Source: Phenylobacterium sp. Root1290
Lineage (GTDB): Bacteria > Pseudomonadota > Alphaproteobacteria > Caulobacterales > Caulobacteraceae
Length of the DNA: 64,000 nt
NCBI RefSeq assembly: GCF_001425305.1
Contig: NZ_LMEE01000002.1
Location: 878,191-942,190 of the forward strand
Direction of reading: 5' to 3'
Shown here: one piece after another, positions 62,641 through 64,000 of the stretch
How positions within the stretch are numbered: the stretch's first letter is position 1
How the letters are laid out: every line of letters starts with the position of its first letter
Notes under the pieces: model-generated
Database searches by the model: none
The model's input: the letters and a program-made list of their open reading frames with translations, nothing else
What the model was told of the DNA's origin: nothing
Translations under genes and position numbers: made by a program

Positions 62641-63504
62641 ATGACCGCGCCTGTTCCGATCTCCGGCCTGTCGGCCGTCGCCGACCGCTATGACGTTCTG
62701 CTCTCCGATGTCTGGGGCGTGATCCACAACGGACGCGAGAGCTTCCGCGACGCCTGCGCGGCGCTGGCCCGCTGGCGCGCCGAGCGCGGCCCGGTGATCC
62801 TGATCTCCAACGCGCCGCGCCCGTCCAGCGCCGTCCACTCTCAGCTCGACCAGCTGGGCGTGCCGCGCGAAGCATGGTCGGCCTTCATTTCCTCGGGCGA
62901 TGCGACCCGCATCCTCCTAAGCGGCCGTGCGCCCGGTCCGGCCTGGGCCATCGGCCCGGAGAAGGACTCGACGCTGTACGATGGGCTCGATCTGGCCTTC
63001 GCCGGCCCGGAGGACGCCGCCTTCATCTCGTGCACCGGCCCCTATGACGACGACGTCGAAGGGCCCGACGACTACGAGGAGCGCTTCAAGATCGCCCTCG
63101 CCCGCAAGCTGCCGATGATCTGCGCCAACCCCGACATCGTCGTCCAGAAGGGCGACCGCCTGATCTATTGCGGCGGGGCGCTGGCCCAGCGTTACGAGCA
63201 GATGGGCGGCGAGGTGATCATGGCCGGCAAACCGCATGCGCCGATCTACGACCTCTGCCTGACCGAGGCGCAGATGCTGCTCGGCCGTCCGCTGGACCGG
63301 GCGCGGGTCCTGTGCATCGGCGACGCCGTCGCAACCGACGCCAAGGGCGCCAATGACCAGGGCCTGGACGTGCTGTTCGTGGCCAGCGGCATCCATGGGG
63401 CCGAGACCATCGGGCCAGGCGGAGTCGACGCCCAGGCGGTCGAGGCGCTGCTGGCGAAAGACGGCGCGCGGGCGACCTACGCGATCGCCGATCTGGCGTG
63501 GTGA
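62641..63504 (+). CDS. HAD-superfamily hydrolase, TIGR01459-like
   Basis: 287 residues. Motif I LLSDVWGVIHNGRESF (Asp then Trp where most HADs have DxD), ILISNAPRPSS (motif II region), AKPHAPI and ARVLCIGDAVATDAKGANDQGLDVLFV (core IGDAVATDAKGAND, motif IV). Alphaproteobacterial family of unknown substrate related to NagD/phosphatase types. Start ATG 62641. Lies between the TipF-like and MaoC genes with short gaps, so perhaps in one transcript. Confidence 0.87.
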   Translation: MTAPVPISGLSAVADRYDVLLSDVWGVIHNGRESFRDACAALARWRAERGPVILISNAPRPSSAVHSQLDQLGVPREAWSAFISSGDATRILLSGRAPGPAWAIGPEKDSTLYDGLDLAFAGPEDAAFISCTGPYDDDVEGPDDYEERFKIALARKLPMICANPDIVVQKGDRLIYCGGALAQRYEQMGGEVIMAGKPHAPIYDLCLTEAQMLLGRPLDRARVLCIGDAVATDAKGANDQGLDVLFVASGIHGAETIGPGGVDAQAVEALLAKDGARATYAIADLAW

Positions 63505-63545
63505 GCAAAAGCCGCTAACTAGAGGCCGTGAGAGGGAGCGCGCGC

Positions 63546-63974
63546 GTGCAGGGGCTTTACTTCGAGGACTTGAGCGTCGGCCAGAGCGCCGAGACGACCA
63601 AGATCGTTGGCGCCGCCGATGTCGAGGCGTTCGCGGCCGTGTCGGGCGACACCAACCCGGTCCACCTGGACGAGGCCTACGCCCTCACCACCCCGTTCCA
63701 GGGGCGGATCGCCCACGGCATGCTGTCGGCCGCCTATATCTCCGCGGTGCTGGGCACCAAGCTGCCAGGGCCGGGCGCGATCTACATGACCCAGTCGCTG
63801 CGCTTCCGCCGGCCGGTGAAGATCGGCGACCCCGTCGTCACCCGCGTGACCGTCCAGGCTCTGGACGAGCGGCGGGGCTACGTCACCCTGAGCACGCTCT
63901 GCCAGGTGGACGGCAAGACCGTGGTCGACGGCGAGGCCGTGGTCGTGGCGCCCCGCCGCCCGAAGGACGCCTGA
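63546..63974 (+). CDS. MaoC-like hydratase ((R)-specific enoyl-CoA hydratase type)
   Basis: 142 residues from GTG 63546 (AGAGGGA eight bases upstream); GTG 63528 would add six residues. Hot-dog fold with FAAVSGDTNPVHLDEAYA (catalytic Asp and His), GRIAHGMLSAAYISAVL and PVKIGDPVVTRVTV are typical of PhaJ/MaoC enoyl-CoA hydratases, which hydrate trans-2-enoyl-CoA to (R)-3-hydroxyacyl-CoA. Possibly linked to polyhydroxyalkanoate or fatty-acid metabolism. Next gene starts four bases later. Confidence 0.88.
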   Translation: MQGLYFEDLSVGQSAETTKIVGAADVEAFAAVSGDTNPVHLDEAYALTTPFQGRIAHGMLSAAYISAVLGTKLPGPGAIYMTQSLRFRRPVKIGDPVVTRVTVQALDERRGYVTLSTLCQVDGKTVVDGEAVVVAPRRPKDA

Positions 63975-63978
63975 GACC

Positions 63979-64000
63979 ATGCGGATCGTCCACGGCTGGA
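63979..64000 (+). CDS. Start of a further gene (possibly riboflavin kinase/FAD synthetase), cut by the window
   Basis: Only MRIVHGW is present from ATG 63979, four bases after the MaoC gene. MRIVHGW resembles the N-terminus of RibF in related genomes, but seven residues do not prove it. Confidence 0.35.

Overview
This is a GC-rich bacterial chromosome segment with densely packed genes. It is almost certainly from an alphaproteobacterium of the Caulobacteraceae (Caulobacter/Phenylobacterium type). Pointers are the gene order rpmH-rnpA-yidC-yihA then argB-HAD-dapD then dapE-truA-fmt, a TipF-like flagellar EAL protein, a perfect CtrA box (TTAA-N7-TTAA), GANTC sites, and the block of cob(I)alamin adenosyltransferase, etfBA and 3-hydroxyacyl-CoA dehydrogenase. 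There is no plasmid, phage, IS or CRISPR signature, and no tRNA or rRNA gene was seen.

Layout. 0-2.3 kb: truncated VOC protein, threonine dehydratase, convergent membrane protein. 2.3-8.1 kb: minus-strand RND efflux operon (outer-membrane factor, adaptor, pump). 8.3-13.3 kb: M28 peptidase, DUF72, a TonB-domain-like secreted protein, chemoreceptor. 13.4-18.2 kb: dienoyl-CoA-reductase-like SDR, Cys-rich secreted protein behind a CtrA box, then TetR - esterase - frameshifted quinone reductase - methionine aminopeptidase. 18.2-25.1 kb: rpmH, rnpA, yidC, yihA, acyl-CoA dehydrogenase, argB, HAD nucleotidase, dapD. 25.1-32.4 kb: winged-helix protein, exonuclease-like protein, dapE, truA and fmt, then two plus-strand genes, then def and rmuC. 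32.45-32.55 kb: a strong small-RNA candidate on the minus strand. 32.8-36.3 kb: typA coupled to a histidine kinase and response regulator. 36.3-39.0 kb: EmrAB-type efflux pair. 39.1-51.9 kb: mixed metabolic genes, including a ClpP-like subunit with an altered triad next to an alpha-glucosidase. 52-55.8 kb: methylsuccinyl-CoA-dehydrogenase-like enzyme, a palindrome-rich non-coding stretch, two TetR genes. 55.8-61.2 kb: twin-TM protein, adenosyltransferase, etfBA, LysR regulator, 3-hydroxybutyryl-CoA dehydrogenase. 61.3-64 kb: TipF-like protein, HAD hydrolase, MaoC hydratase and the first codons of one more gene.

How it fits together. The acyl-CoA dehydrogenases (21.4 and 52 kb), electron-transfer flavoprotein, 3-hydroxyacyl-CoA dehydrogenase, dienoyl-CoA-reductase-like SDR and MaoC hydratase form a CoA-ester and fatty-acid oxidation theme. 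The adenosyltransferase would supply coenzyme B12 for mutases that are not in this window. argB, dapD and dapE serve arginine, lysine and peptidoglycan synthesis. rpmH, rnpA, yidC, yihA, map, fmt, def, truA and typA serve translation and protein maturation.

Most unusual items: the small RNA with a CCUCCC (anti-Shine-Dalgarno) stretch at 32.5 kb; a single-base frameshift in the quinone reductase; ClpP-like Asp-to-Asn substitution; a DnaQ-fold-like protein lacking catalytic acids; an 11-residue-repeat lipoprotein inserted between def and fmt; TTGG...CCAA palindromes upstream of a two-gene TetR operon; six convergent gene pairs that share exactly four bases across their stop codons.
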